7,674 bases of DNA, from NCBI GenBank assembly GCA_029935275.1, contig JAOZKQ010000095.1, forward strand, positions 1-7,674, in the 5' to 3' direction. Shown here piece by piece: positions 1 through 7,061 of the stretch (its first letter is position 1; every line of letters starts with the position of its first letter). Source of the DNA: Bacteroidales bacterium. GTDB lineage: Bacteria > Bacteroidota > Bacteroidia > Bacteroidales > VadinHA17. The notes under the pieces are model-generated. The model made no database searches, was not told the DNA's origin, and saw only the letters and a list, made by a program, of their open reading frames with translations. Position numbers and translations under genes: made by a program.

Positions 1-2
1 GT

Positions 3-113
3 TTAAAAGAGTCTCCATTTATGCCCCTGGACGAATCAATTGAAATAATGGAAGTTATGGATAAGATTAGGAAACCATGGGGTTTGGTCTATCCAAATGA
101 TACTATAATTTAA
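3..113 (+). CDS. C-terminal end of a probable Gfo/Idh/MocA-family oxidoreductase (5' truncated by window edge)
   Basis: An open frame enters from the left edge and ends at a TAA at 111-113, followed immediately by an in-frame TAG. The 36 visible residues include MPLDESIEIMEVMDKIRK and then WGLVYPND. This pattern of a proline, an amphipathic helix rich in Ile/Met, and a closing W-G-x-x-Y-P resembles the C-terminal tail of many Bacteroidota Gfo/Idh/MocA dehydrogenases. That family oxidises or reduces sugars, inositols or related polyols with NAD(P). The Rossmann domain and catalytic residues lie outside the window, so the assignment rests on tail similarity from memory. It would be a second enzyme of the same superfamily as the gene at 702, but the 588-nt gap makes a shared transcript uncertain. 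Confidence 0.6.
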   Translation, partial: LKESPFMPLDESIEIMEVMDKIRKPWGLVYPNDTII

Positions 114-393
114 TAGCCACCAATAATTTGTAGCTTTGACATTACTGTAGAAAGTGCTATACTTTTTTAGTCAGCGAGACTTATATAACAGACATTCCCC
201 ATGTTCACTAAGGCATTGATAATCAAAAAGAAAGGAATTATATCCATTTGTTAGTTTGCTTATTATCAGTAAGAAAAGACGATACTAATATGAATAAAAT
301 GCATTATGTTCTATAAAGGATGAGAGGTTTTTCAAATATAAATACCTTTTACACTATAAAAAAAAGTTGATTTCTATCCGCCTTGGGAAAAAT

Positions 394-428
394 GCGTTAA
401 AAAAATTTATGATTGTAGCGTTAAAAAA
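394..428 (+). repeat. Direct repeat GCGTTAAAAAA, two copies 24 nt apart
   Basis: The 11-mer GCGTTAAAAAA occurs at 394-404 and again at 418-428. The second copy runs into the outer arm of the large hairpin at 425-516. It may mark the edge of an interspersed intergenic element, or may simply reflect A-rich local composition. Confidence 0.5.
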
Positions 429-516
429 GAAAATCTGTTTGATCCCGATAATAGTTTTGTAAGCTTTTGGATACCAAAAGTCACAAAAACTTAAATCGGG
501 AGAGTTATTTTCTTTT
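425..516. repeat. Large imperfect inverted repeat / hairpin (about 92 nt)
   Basis: Four nested arm pairs can be read directly. AAAAGAAAAT (425-434) pairs with ATTTTCTTTT (507-516). TCCCGAT (443-449) pairs with ATCGGGA (495-501). AGTTTTGT (453-460) pairs with ACAAAAACT (483-491), with one bulged A. CTTTTGG (464-470) pairs with CCAAAAG (474-480) around an ATA loop. That gives about 32 base pairs with internal loops. No long U-run follows on either strand, so it is not a textbook intrinsic terminator. The outer pattern (CTGTTTGATCCCGA and, on the other strand, AATAACTCTCCCGA) resembles palindromic intergenic sequences I remember from Bacteroidota genomes. That resemblance is unverified. Confidence 0.7.
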
Positions 517-568
517 AGTGAAAAGAGTAGATTTTTAGCAATTTTTTCCGCAGCGGCGGCCTTTTTTG

Positions 569-600
569 CTTACTTTTTTTGGCTGAAGCAAAAAAGTAAG
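569..600. repeat. A/T-rich perfect inverted repeat (11-bp stem)
   Basis: CTTACTTTTTT (569-579) is the exact reverse complement of AAAAAAGTAAG (590-600). The 10-nt spacer can itself form GC-TGAA-GC. A GC-rich patch (548-561, CCGCAGCGGCGGCC) sits just upstream. Neither strand shows a poly-U tract directly after the stem, so terminator function is doubtful. It probably belongs to the same interspersed block as the hairpin at 425-516. Confidence 0.65.
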
Positions 601-701
601 TGCCTGTCCGGCAATAGGACAATCATATATGTAATTTATTATTCTAATGTTAAAGCTACATGGGAAAGATTAGTTATATCATTTACTAAAATTAACAAAA
701 A

Positions 702-1775
702 ATGAACAAAAAAGTAAAAGTAATTGTCATCGGTTGTGGTAATATGGGCTCTTCACATGCAAGAGCTTATCATAAACTGGCCGGATTTGATTTAGTCGGT
801 TTGGTTGACATGAATCCTGAAATCAGTGCCAGGCTTTCAAAGGAACTTGGTGGTATCCCCCAGTTCGACAATTTCGATACTGCTTTATTGACCACGAAAC
901 CAGATGCTGTTTCAGTTTGTACATATCCCGGAACACATGCGGAGCTAACATTGAAGGCGCTTGAGGCAGACGCCCATGTTTTCTGTGAAAAACCTTTAGC
1001 TCCAAATATCGAGGATGCCCAATCAATGGTTGACGCTGCAAATACGCGTGGGAAAAAGTTGGTTCTTGGGTATATTCTGCGTGTACATCCATCATGGAAA
1101 AAATTTACAGAAATTGCCCGGGGACTCGGCAAGCCTCTGGTAATGCGCATGAATCTCAACCAGCAGAGTAGTGGAAAAACATGGCATACACTTCGAAAAA
1201 TAATGGAAAGCATGTCTCCAATTGTGGATTGTGGCGTACATTATGTTGACGTAATGTGCCAGATGACAAGGTCTAAGCCAATATCAGTAAGTACTATTGG
1301 TGCAAGGCTTACAGACGAAATTGATAAGGATATGTATAATTATGGACAACTCCAGGTAAGATTTGAAGATGGATCTGTCGGTTGGTACGAGGCTGGATGG
1401 GGACCCATGATGAGCGAAGTCGCATTTTTTGTGAAAGATGTGATCGGACCAAAGGGTTGCGTAAACATCATGGATGCACAACAAGGATCCGAAAAAGGAT
1501 CGGATGATATTGATTCCCATACAAAAACAAACAGATTGCAGATTCATTATTCTGAGAAAGATGAAAATGATGAATTTACCAGGCCAGATGAAATACTCAA
1601 CATGGAGGATGAGCCGGATCATCAGGAACTTTGTGATCTGGAGCAGGAATATTTTCTCAATGCCATTAACGAAGATATTGATCTTACAGACCATCTTGAA
1701 GATGCCGTGAACAGTTTAAAAATTGTTCTGGCTGCTGATGAATCATTCAGAACAGGGAAAACTGTCGAACTTTAA
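702..1775 (+). CDS. Gfo/Idh/MocA-family NAD(P)-dependent oxidoreductase
   Basis: This 357-residue protein is a typical length for the family. Its dinucleotide-binding Rossmann fold begins right after the start, with GCGNMG (11-16, GxGxxG) and an acidic residue ending the second strand (D36), which in such folds usually favours NAD over NADP. The family signature EKP lies at 96-98, followed by GYILR (123-127). The C-terminal alpha/beta domain carries CGVHYVD (177-183), which holds the GxHxxD-type catalytic His180 and Asp183. There is no signal peptide or Tat motif, so it should act in the cytoplasm. The A-rich leader has no Shine-Dalgarno sequence, but the start is well placed because the first beta strand begins at residue 5. 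It is the first gene of a three-gene cluster, 26 nt before the DUF4838 gene. Family members act on sugars, sugar acids, inositols and glycosides. The exact substrate cannot be read from the sequence. Confidence 0.95.
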   Translation: MNKKVKVIVIGCGNMGSSHARAYHKLAGFDLVGLVDMNPEISARLSKELGGIPQFDNFDTALLTTKPDAVSVCTYPGTHAELTLKALEADAHVFCEKPLAPNIEDAQSMVDAANTRGKKLVLGYILRVHPSWKKFTEIARGLGKPLVMRMNLNQQSSGKTWHTLRKIMESMSPIVDCGVHYVDVMCQMTRSKPISVSTIGARLTDEIDKDMYNYGQLQVRFEDGSVGWYEAGWGPMMSEVAFFVKDVIGPKGCVNIMDAQQGSEKGSDDIDSHTKTNRLQIHYSEKDENDEFTRPDEILNMEDEPDHQELCDLEQEYFLNAINEDIDLTDHLEDAVNSLKIVLAADESFRTGKTVEL

Positions 1776-1801
1776 TTATTATTAATATTAACCGGCATTC
1801 C

Positions 1802-4375
1802 ATGAATATCAAAAAAGTCAAAATAAGAATTATCATAGCTCTGATAACAGTTTTTAGCGTTAACCAACTATTTGGCCAATCGGAGAAAATTCAATTAAAT
1901 AAGTGGATAACAATCTGGCAACTTTTAGGACCAATACCACTTGAAAAAAGCACCAATGAATTAAAACATCTACCAGGCTTTGAAATTGATTTTCTTTCTA
2001 AACATGGAGGAGAAATTAGCCCAAAGGTTAAACCCGGAAAACAAGTTAAGATTGGTAAATCCAAAATTAGCTGGATCGAATACACCGGCACAGATTCAAT
2101 TATAAGCCTGGACAATGCAATTTCAAAAGAATCGTTTATTTCAGCTTATGCATATAAAGAGATTTATGCTGACGAGGAAGGAACTTTTATTTTCTCCCTG
2201 GGAACAAATGATGGAGGAAAACTATGGATTAATGGCATTGAAGTGTGGGACCATCCCGGTGCCCGCGGATGTACACCTGATGGAGATTTAATTCCTGTAT
2301 TCTTTCAAAAAGGAAAAAACAAAATCTTACTCAAAATCGAGGAGAAAGGTAATAATTGGGAATTCTGTGCCCGGATCATGCCCTTCAACATTGATGCATT
2401 CACAAAAAAGGGAGCACTTTTCAGTGTTGTCACCTTGCCCAATGGAGTCCCGGAGCTAAGGTTTTCCTTAAGTGAAGCTGTAGTAGAAAATTTATTTAAG
2501 GCTGTTAAACTTGAAATTTATTCTACTGAAGGTAATAAGGACCTGGTCTGGTCTGGTGAATGGACAAATCAAGAGCAAATGACATTAGATATCAGAAATC
2601 AGGGATATAAGCCTTACCTGCTGAGAATTACTGCAGAGAGACAGGATGGTAAAACATGGGAAGATGATATGTTATTCCATGCGGGAGAAAGAATCAACTA
2701 TACTTTATTTGAAGGTGGGAAAACCAATTATCGAATTGTAGTTGGAACAGAAGCCACAGAATCGGAGCAATGGGCAGCCTCTGAATTGCAAAAGTGCTTA
2801 ATGGAAATAAGCGGGGTAAACTTTGAAATAGATAAGGATAATTCAGAACTTACAGAAAATGAAATAATTGTTGGATACAATAAACATGCACAAATCTTAT
2901 CAGGTGAGGATTTTAAAATACCTGATTCTCTTGACGAATCATACATTTATAACAATATTAAATCCAATCTGATATTAGCCGGAGGTAAAAAACGAGGGAC
3001 CATGTATGCTGTATTTTCATTTTTGGAGGACATTTTTGGTGTAAGGTGGTACACACCGGAGGTAACTGTGATTCCTGAACGTGAAAAGTTTATTTTCGAC
3101 TATATTTATCACCATGAAAAACCATCCCTGCAAGTAAGAAATGACTTTTATTACGAAGCTTTCGACCCAACATGGGCAGCACATAACAAAATTAATGGTG
3201 CAATGGGTTTTCGTGAACAGCATGGAGATATTGAAGGGTATTGGGCTGTACATACATTTTACAGATTCATGCCTCCATCAGAGTTCTATGATGAGCACCC
3301 GGAATACTACAGTTTAATTGATGGAAAAAGGATACATGATCGTGCTCAATTATGTCTTACCAACCCGGATGTACTGGAAATCATTACCGACCGCTTAAAA
3401 ATAGCTATGAGAGAAAATCCAAGTAATCTCATCTATTCAGTTTCACAGAATGACTGGCGTAATCCATGTCAATGTGATAATTGCCAGGCAATTGTAAAAA
3501 AGGAAAATAGTGAAGCAGGTATTATGGTTTGGTTTGTTAATCAGGTTGCAGACAATATTAAAGAAGAATTTCCAGATAAGTACGTTGGAACACTGGCTTA
3601 TCAATACACAAGGAAGCCGCCTGAAAATATCAAACCAAAAGAAAATGTGGTAATACGCCTATGCAGTATAGAATGCTGTTTTTCCCATGATTTCAAAAGC
3701 TGTCCGGAAAATCAGGAATTTTTATCTGACCTGGAAGAATGGTCTTCCATTTCGCCCCACCTTTACATCTGGGATTATGTCGTGAATTTCAGCCATTACA
3801 TCATGCCATACCCAAATTTTAATGTACTGCAACCCAACATAAAAACGTTTAGAGATAACAGTTCCATAGGTATTATGGAACAGGCTGCTTATCAAAGCCG
3901 GGGAGGGGAATTTGCTGAGCTTCGTGCTTATTTAATTTCAAAACTTCTCTGGAATGCTGAATGTGATGTTGATGCCGTAATCAATGATTTTATGTACGGC
4001 TATTATGGGAGAAGTGGTCAGTATGTGAGGGAATATCTGGATTTGCTTCATAACCAAATAACTCCCGATACGCATATTCATCTGGGCTTAGATCCTGATG
4101 ATAAAATATTTTCAGAAAAATTTATTGAGGAAGCAGATGTGATATTTGATAAGGCTGAGATTGTTGCAGAAAGTGATGAGATAAAAGAAAGAGTTGAGAT
4201 GGCAAGGTTACCTTTAATGTATTTAAAATGCAAACGTAATCCTGTAATATCAAAATATGATGGCACTTTTGAACGATTCAATAATATTGTCGAAAGAGAA
4301 GGAATAACGCATTTTGCCGAAAGGGGAAAACCACATAAGGATGCTTTTCATGAACAAGTTATCAATGCAAAATAG
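1802..4375 (+). CDS. Secreted DUF4838-domain protein, putative glycoside-active enzyme
   Basis: The product is 857 residues. Residues 1-26 form a Sec signal peptide: a Lys/Arg-rich start, a hydrophobic core, and probable cleavage near LFG/QSE. It lacks a lipobox cysteine, so it is probably periplasmic or secreted. Residues about 35-195 begin with WQLLGPIP and include GTNDGGKLWINGIEVW (134-149), typical of a PA14/galactose-binding-like beta sandwich. Residues about 300-435 resemble the alpha/beta N-domain of GH20 and GH67 enzymes, with GGKKRGTMYAVFSFLE (394-409) and GVRWYTP (413-419). Residues about 440-745 match DUF4838, with SQND (548-551), a CxCxxC cluster (C556, C558, C561), further cysteines at 621, 625, 626 and 634, and WDYVVNF (657-663). 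A helical tail follows. I know of no defined reaction for the family; the architecture suggests glycan cleavage or binding. It lies 26 nt after the oxidoreductase gene and 31 nt before the GH92 gene. Confidence 0.87.
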   Translation: MNIKKVKIRIIIALITVFSVNQLFGQSEKIQLNKWITIWQLLGPIPLEKSTNELKHLPGFEIDFLSKHGGEISPKVKPGKQVKIGKSKISWIEYTGTDSIISLDNAISKESFISAYAYKEIYADEEGTFIFSLGTNDGGKLWINGIEVWDHPGARGCTPDGDLIPVFFQKGKNKILLKIEEKGNNWEFCARIMPFNIDAFTKKGALFSVVTLPNGVPELRFSLSEAVVENLFKAVKLEIYSTEGNKDLVWSGEWTNQEQMTLDIRNQGYKPYLLRITAERQDGKTWEDDMLFHAGERINYTLFEGGKTNYRIVVGTEATESEQWAASELQKCLMEISGVNFEIDKDNSELTENEIIVGYNKHAQILSGEDFKIPDSLDESYIYNNIKSNLILAGGKKRGTMYAVFSFLEDIFGVRWYTPEVTVIPEREKFIFDYIYHHEKPSLQVRNDFYYEAFDPTWAAHNKINGAMGFREQHGDIEGYWAVHTFYRFMPPSEFYDEHPEYYSLIDGKRIHDRAQLCLTNPDVLEIITDRLKIAMRENPSNLIYSVSQNDWRNPCQCDNCQAIVKKENSEAGIMVWFVNQVADNIKEEFPDKYVGTLAYQYTRKPPENIKPKENVVIRLCSIECCFSHDFKSCPENQEFLSDLEEWSSISPHLYIWDYVVNFSHYIMPYPNFNVLQPNIKTFRDNSSIGIMEQAAYQSRGGEFAELRAYLISKLLWNAECDVDAVINDFMYGYYGRSGQYVREYLDLLHNQITPDTHIHLGLDPDDKIFSEKFIEEADVIFDKAEIVAESDEIKERVEMARLPLMYLKCKRNPVISKYDGTFERFNNIVEREGITHFAERGKPHKDAFHEQVINAK

Positions 4376-4406
4376 TAAATATTTATTGTAACAATTCCAC
4401 TAATAT

Positions 4407-6794
4407 ATGAGACTAAATTCAAGATTAACTTTTTTACTATCAGCTATATTTATTATTGCAACATCATCAGTCTTTGCAAAATCAAAATCAAAAGAACCTG
4501 TTGACTATGTTGATCCATTTATTGGAACTAACTTTTTCGGACATACTTTCCCAGGGGCATCAGTTCCATTTGCAATGGTTCATTTAAGTCCGGATATTCA
4601 CACAGAAGGATGGACATATTGCTCTGGTTATAACTATAGTGACAATTCCATCATTGGGTTCAGCCACACCCATTGGAGCGGAGTGGGAATGGTCAATGGA
4701 GGAGAAATACTCCTTATGCCTACAGTTGGTGATGATATTCAGATTTTCCCGGGCTCAAAAGAAAATCCTGATGAAGGATACCGGTCTAGATTTAGCCATG
4801 CCGATGAAACCGCATCGCCCGGGTATTACTCGGTTCTACTAAAAGACTACAATATAAAAGCTGAGTTAACCTCAACCCAAAGAGTTGGTTTTCACCGTTA
4901 CACCTTCCCTAAAGCTGAATATTCCGCCCGTATAATATTAGATATCGGACACCAGATAGGCAACATGACTTCCGAAGGTATTTCAGAACTAAAAATTATA
5001 AATAACAATCGCATAGAAGGTTCAAAAAGTGCTGGATTGGGAAGGGTCTATTTTGTAGCCGAATTCAGTAAACCCTTCCTTTATTATGGCACCTTCGATG
5101 CCTTATATCAAACTCCGGAATCAGGAGAAGGCATCTTCCCCTATAAAGATGAAGAAGCAGGCGATAAAATTGGGGCATATATATATTATAGCACAACCGA
5201 AAATGAGCAGATATTGGTAAAAGTTGGTATTTCATATACCAGTGTTGAAGGTGCCCGAAAAAATCTTGAAGCAGAAATTCCGCATTGGGATTTTGACCGG
5301 GTCAGGAATGATGCACGTAAAATCTGGAACAAAGAATTATCCAGGATTAAAATTGAGGGTGCAACAGAAGAGCAGAAGCAAATATTTTATACCGCAGCAT
5401 ATCATTCTTATCTTGCTTTATACATATCGCAGGATGTTGATGGAAAATATTATGGTTCTGACGGAGAAATTCATGAAGTAAAAGATTATGACTTTTACGG
5501 CTCATTCTCTTGCTGGGATACTTATCGGTCTCAACATCCTCTGTTAACTTTAACAGCTCCCGATCATGTTAATGACATGCTAAAATCAATTGTAGATAAA
5601 GTAAAAAACTATGGTTGGCTCCCTGCTCAGCATTTCCTAAATGTTTATGGAGAAGCAATGGTTGGCGATCATCTCATTCCAATTATTGTTGATGCTTACA
5701 GGAAAGGATACAGGGATTATGACATTGATCTTTTATACGAGGCTATGCGAATAAAAGCACTCGAACTTCCTAAACCTCCGGTTCCTCATTACGCCGGCAG
5801 GTCAGGCCTGGAATATTATATGCAGCTTGGCTATGCTCCTATTGATATAGTAACTGAAGCTGTCCCTAATACTCTTGAACTTGCCTATGATGATTGGTGC
5901 ATTGCACAATTGGCAAAAGAGCTTGGAAAAGAAGATGATTACAATTTATTCCTGAAAAGAGCCCTGAACTATAAAAATGTATGGGATCCGGAAACAGAAT
6001 TCTTCCGTCCCCGGAAATATGACGGATCATTTCTGGAAGAGCTAAATGGCAGGGAACAAAGTATTGTTGAAACTCCATCAGGGCACTTTTATTACAAATA
6101 TTTCGATCCCCTGTTGGTAGGAAGGCGTCCAAACCGTCATTATACCGAATCGAATGCATGGCAATACTTATGGGCTGTACAACATGATGTACAGGGATTA
6201 ATCAACCTTTTTGGCAACAATGATAAATTCATTAAAAAGCTGGATACTTTCTTTGAAATGAGTTCAATAATAACTCCTCCTAAATATGCAGGTATTTCCG
6301 GTACCATCGGACAATATGTACATGGCAACCAGCCTTCCCACCATGTAGCATACCTTTACAACTATGCTGGAGAGCCCTGGAAAACACAGCAAAGAGTAAG
6401 ACAGGTTATGGAAGAACTTTACAGACATGGTCCGGGAGGCTTATGTGAAAACGAGGATATGGGTTCATTGTCATCCTGGTATATGTTAAGTGCCATGGGA
6501 TTTTACCCGGTCACTCCGGGGAGTACAGCCTATACTATTGGAAGCCCGCTTTTTGGAAAATCAACCATCAATCTGGGTAATGGTAAGATCTTTACAATTA
6601 TAGCCAATAATAACTCAAAAGAGAATATTTACATCCAGTCGGTAAAATTAAATGGCAAGTCTCTGAGTAAAACATGGATAGACCAGTCTGAAATAGTTGA
6701 AGGGGGAAACCTGGTATTTGAAATGGGGCCTGAACCAAATAAACTATGGGGGAATGAGCCTGAAGATGCACCTCCTTCAATGAGCAGCAAGTAA
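4407..6794 (+). CDS. GH92 family exo-alpha-mannosidase, secreted
   Basis: The product is 795 residues, a normal length for a single-module GH92. GH92 enzymes are calcium-dependent, inverting exo-alpha-mannosidases acting on N-glycans, mannans and related alpha-mannosides. Residues 1-24 are a Sec signal peptide ending SVFA. There is no lipobox cysteine, so a periplasmic or secreted location is expected. The N-terminal beta-sandwich opens with VDPFIGT (35-41) and includes GFSHTHWSGVG (84-94). The (alpha/alpha)6 catalytic domain shows CWDTYR (369-374), ESNAWQY (581-587), HGNQPSHHVAYLYNYAG (639-655) and NEDMGSLSSWY (682-692), then GFYPVTPGS (698-706). By recalled comparison with the characterised Bacteroides enzyme BT3990, E581 is the likely catalytic acid, and D684 lies in the base motif. 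All key motifs are present, so it should be active. Linkage specificity (1,2, 1,3, 1,4 or 1,6) is not settled here. It is the last gene of the operon. Confidence 0.96.
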   Translation: MRLNSRLTFLLSAIFIIATSSVFAKSKSKEPVDYVDPFIGTNFFGHTFPGASVPFAMVHLSPDIHTEGWTYCSGYNYSDNSIIGFSHTHWSGVGMVNGGEILLMPTVGDDIQIFPGSKENPDEGYRSRFSHADETASPGYYSVLLKDYNIKAELTSTQRVGFHRYTFPKAEYSARIILDIGHQIGNMTSEGISELKIINNNRIEGSKSAGLGRVYFVAEFSKPFLYYGTFDALYQTPESGEGIFPYKDEEAGDKIGAYIYYSTTENEQILVKVGISYTSVEGARKNLEAEIPHWDFDRVRNDARKIWNKELSRIKIEGATEEQKQIFYTAAYHSYLALYISQDVDGKYYGSDGEIHEVKDYDFYGSFSCWDTYRSQHPLLTLTAPDHVNDMLKSIVDKVKNYGWLPAQHFLNVYGEAMVGDHLIPIIVDAYRKGYRDYDIDLLYEAMRIKALELPKPPVPHYAGRSGLEYYMQLGYAPIDIVTEAVPNTLELAYDDWCIAQLAKELGKEDDYNLFLKRALNYKNVWDPETEFFRPRKYDGSFLEELNGREQSIVETPSGHFYYKYFDPLLVGRRPNRHYTESNAWQYLWAVQHDVQGLINLFGNNDKFIKKLDTFFEMSSIITPPKYAGISGTIGQYVHGNQPSHHVAYLYNYAGEPWKTQQRVRQVMEELYRHGPGGLCENEDMGSLSSWYMLSAMGFYPVTPGSTAYTIGSPLFGKSTINLGNGKIFTIIANNNSKENIYIQSVKLNGKSLSKTWIDQSEIVEGGNLVFEMGPEPNKLWGNEPEDAPPSMSSK

Positions 6795-6828
6795 TACATA
6801 AGATATTTAAACCCCCTCTTTTAAAGTA

Positions 6829-6862
6829 AAACTTCCCATCGTCCCCGGACATGGGAACGTTT
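6829..6862. repeat. Hairpin 34 nt after the GH92 stop codon, possible 3'-end structure
   Basis: TTCCCAT (6833-6839) pairs perfectly with ATGGGAA (6851-6857). The stem extends outward through AAAC (6829-6832) with GTTT (6859-6862) across one bulged C. It extends inward through GTC (6841-6843) with GAC (6848-6850) across another bulged C. That is about 14 bp. No U-tract follows on the + strand, so it is not a canonical intrinsic terminator. It could stabilise the 3' end of the operon mRNA or be part of a repeat element. Confidence 0.5.
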
Positions 6863-6922
6863 GGAAACCATTGTTAAACGAATCCTTTCGCGTGGTACCA
6901 AAAAAGAAAATATTATTTTATT

Positions 6923-6971
6923 CCGGCGCTACTTTGCCTCAATCCTTCTACCGGGCATTTCATTGCGCCGG
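6923..6971. repeat. GC-rich inverted repeat CCGGCGC...GCGCCGG, REP-like
   Basis: CCGGCGC (6923-6929) and GCGCCGG (6965-6971) are perfect 7-bp arms separated by 35 nt, in otherwise AT-rich surroundings. The spacer contains TTCTACCGGGC. The combination of GC-rich arms, a CTACCG segment and flanking A/T tracts resembles repetitive extragenic palindromes that I recall from Bacteroidota intergenic DNA. Repetition in the genome cannot be seen from one copy. Confidence 0.45.
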
Positions 6972-7040
6972 GATTATGTTATTTACCTATTACCTGGGGT
7001 TTTAAAAAGCAAATTTGTCCAATCATATACGTATCAATCC

Positions 7041-7061
7041 CCCTCCTTTTTTTAAGGAGGG
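7041..7061. repeat. Perfect 8-bp hairpin CCCTCCTT-T5-AAGGAGGG
   Basis: CCCTCCTT (7041-7048) pairs with AAGGAGGG (7054-7061) around a five-T loop. It is stable but not followed by a U-run on either strand, so a terminator role is uncertain. A related motif, CCCCCTCTTTTAAAG, occurs at 6812-6826, directly after the GH92 gene. The two may bracket one repeat element. Confidence 0.5.

Larger units (their letters stand above)
114..701. other. 588-nt intergenic region with hairpin-rich block, no supported gene
   Basis: All frames are broken by frequent stops and I see no coding signal. From 114 to about 390 the sequence is plain AT-rich DNA without a clear motif. From about 394 to 621 it is structured: an 11-bp direct repeat, a long imperfect hairpin, a GC-rich patch (548-561), an A/T hairpin and a small 5-bp inverted repeat (605-609 with 617-621). 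The operon promoter probably lies in the final 100 nt or so. However, I could not find a convincing Bacteroidota -7/-33 pair (TAnnTTTG with an upstream TTG) before 702, so no promoter is annotated. Confidence 0.7.

Noticed and set aside
452..459. TAGTTTTG matching the Bacteroidota -7 promoter pattern TAnnTTTG
   Set aside because: There is no TTG at the expected -33 distance, and it lies inside a stem arm of the large hairpin, some 240 nt before the next gene.
770..1213. Long antisense frame within the oxidoreductase gene, and similar antisense frames inside the other two large genes
   Set aside because: They lie opposite strongly supported genes with intact family motifs, have no family similarity that I recognise, and are explained by shadow coding.
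6825..7055. Open frame with a TTG start at 6861 encoding a basic, hydrophobic 64-residue peptide
   Set aside because: It has no ATG, no ribosome-binding site and no recognisable family. It reads straight through the inverted repeats at 6829-6862, 6923-6971 and part of 7041-7061, as expected for a chance frame through a palindromic repeat.
7041..7061. Hairpin CCCTCCTT/AAGGAGGG as an intrinsic terminator
   Set aside because: The T-run is in the loop, not after the stem. Neither strand has a U-tract following the hairpin, and it lies about 250 nt beyond the GH92 stop.
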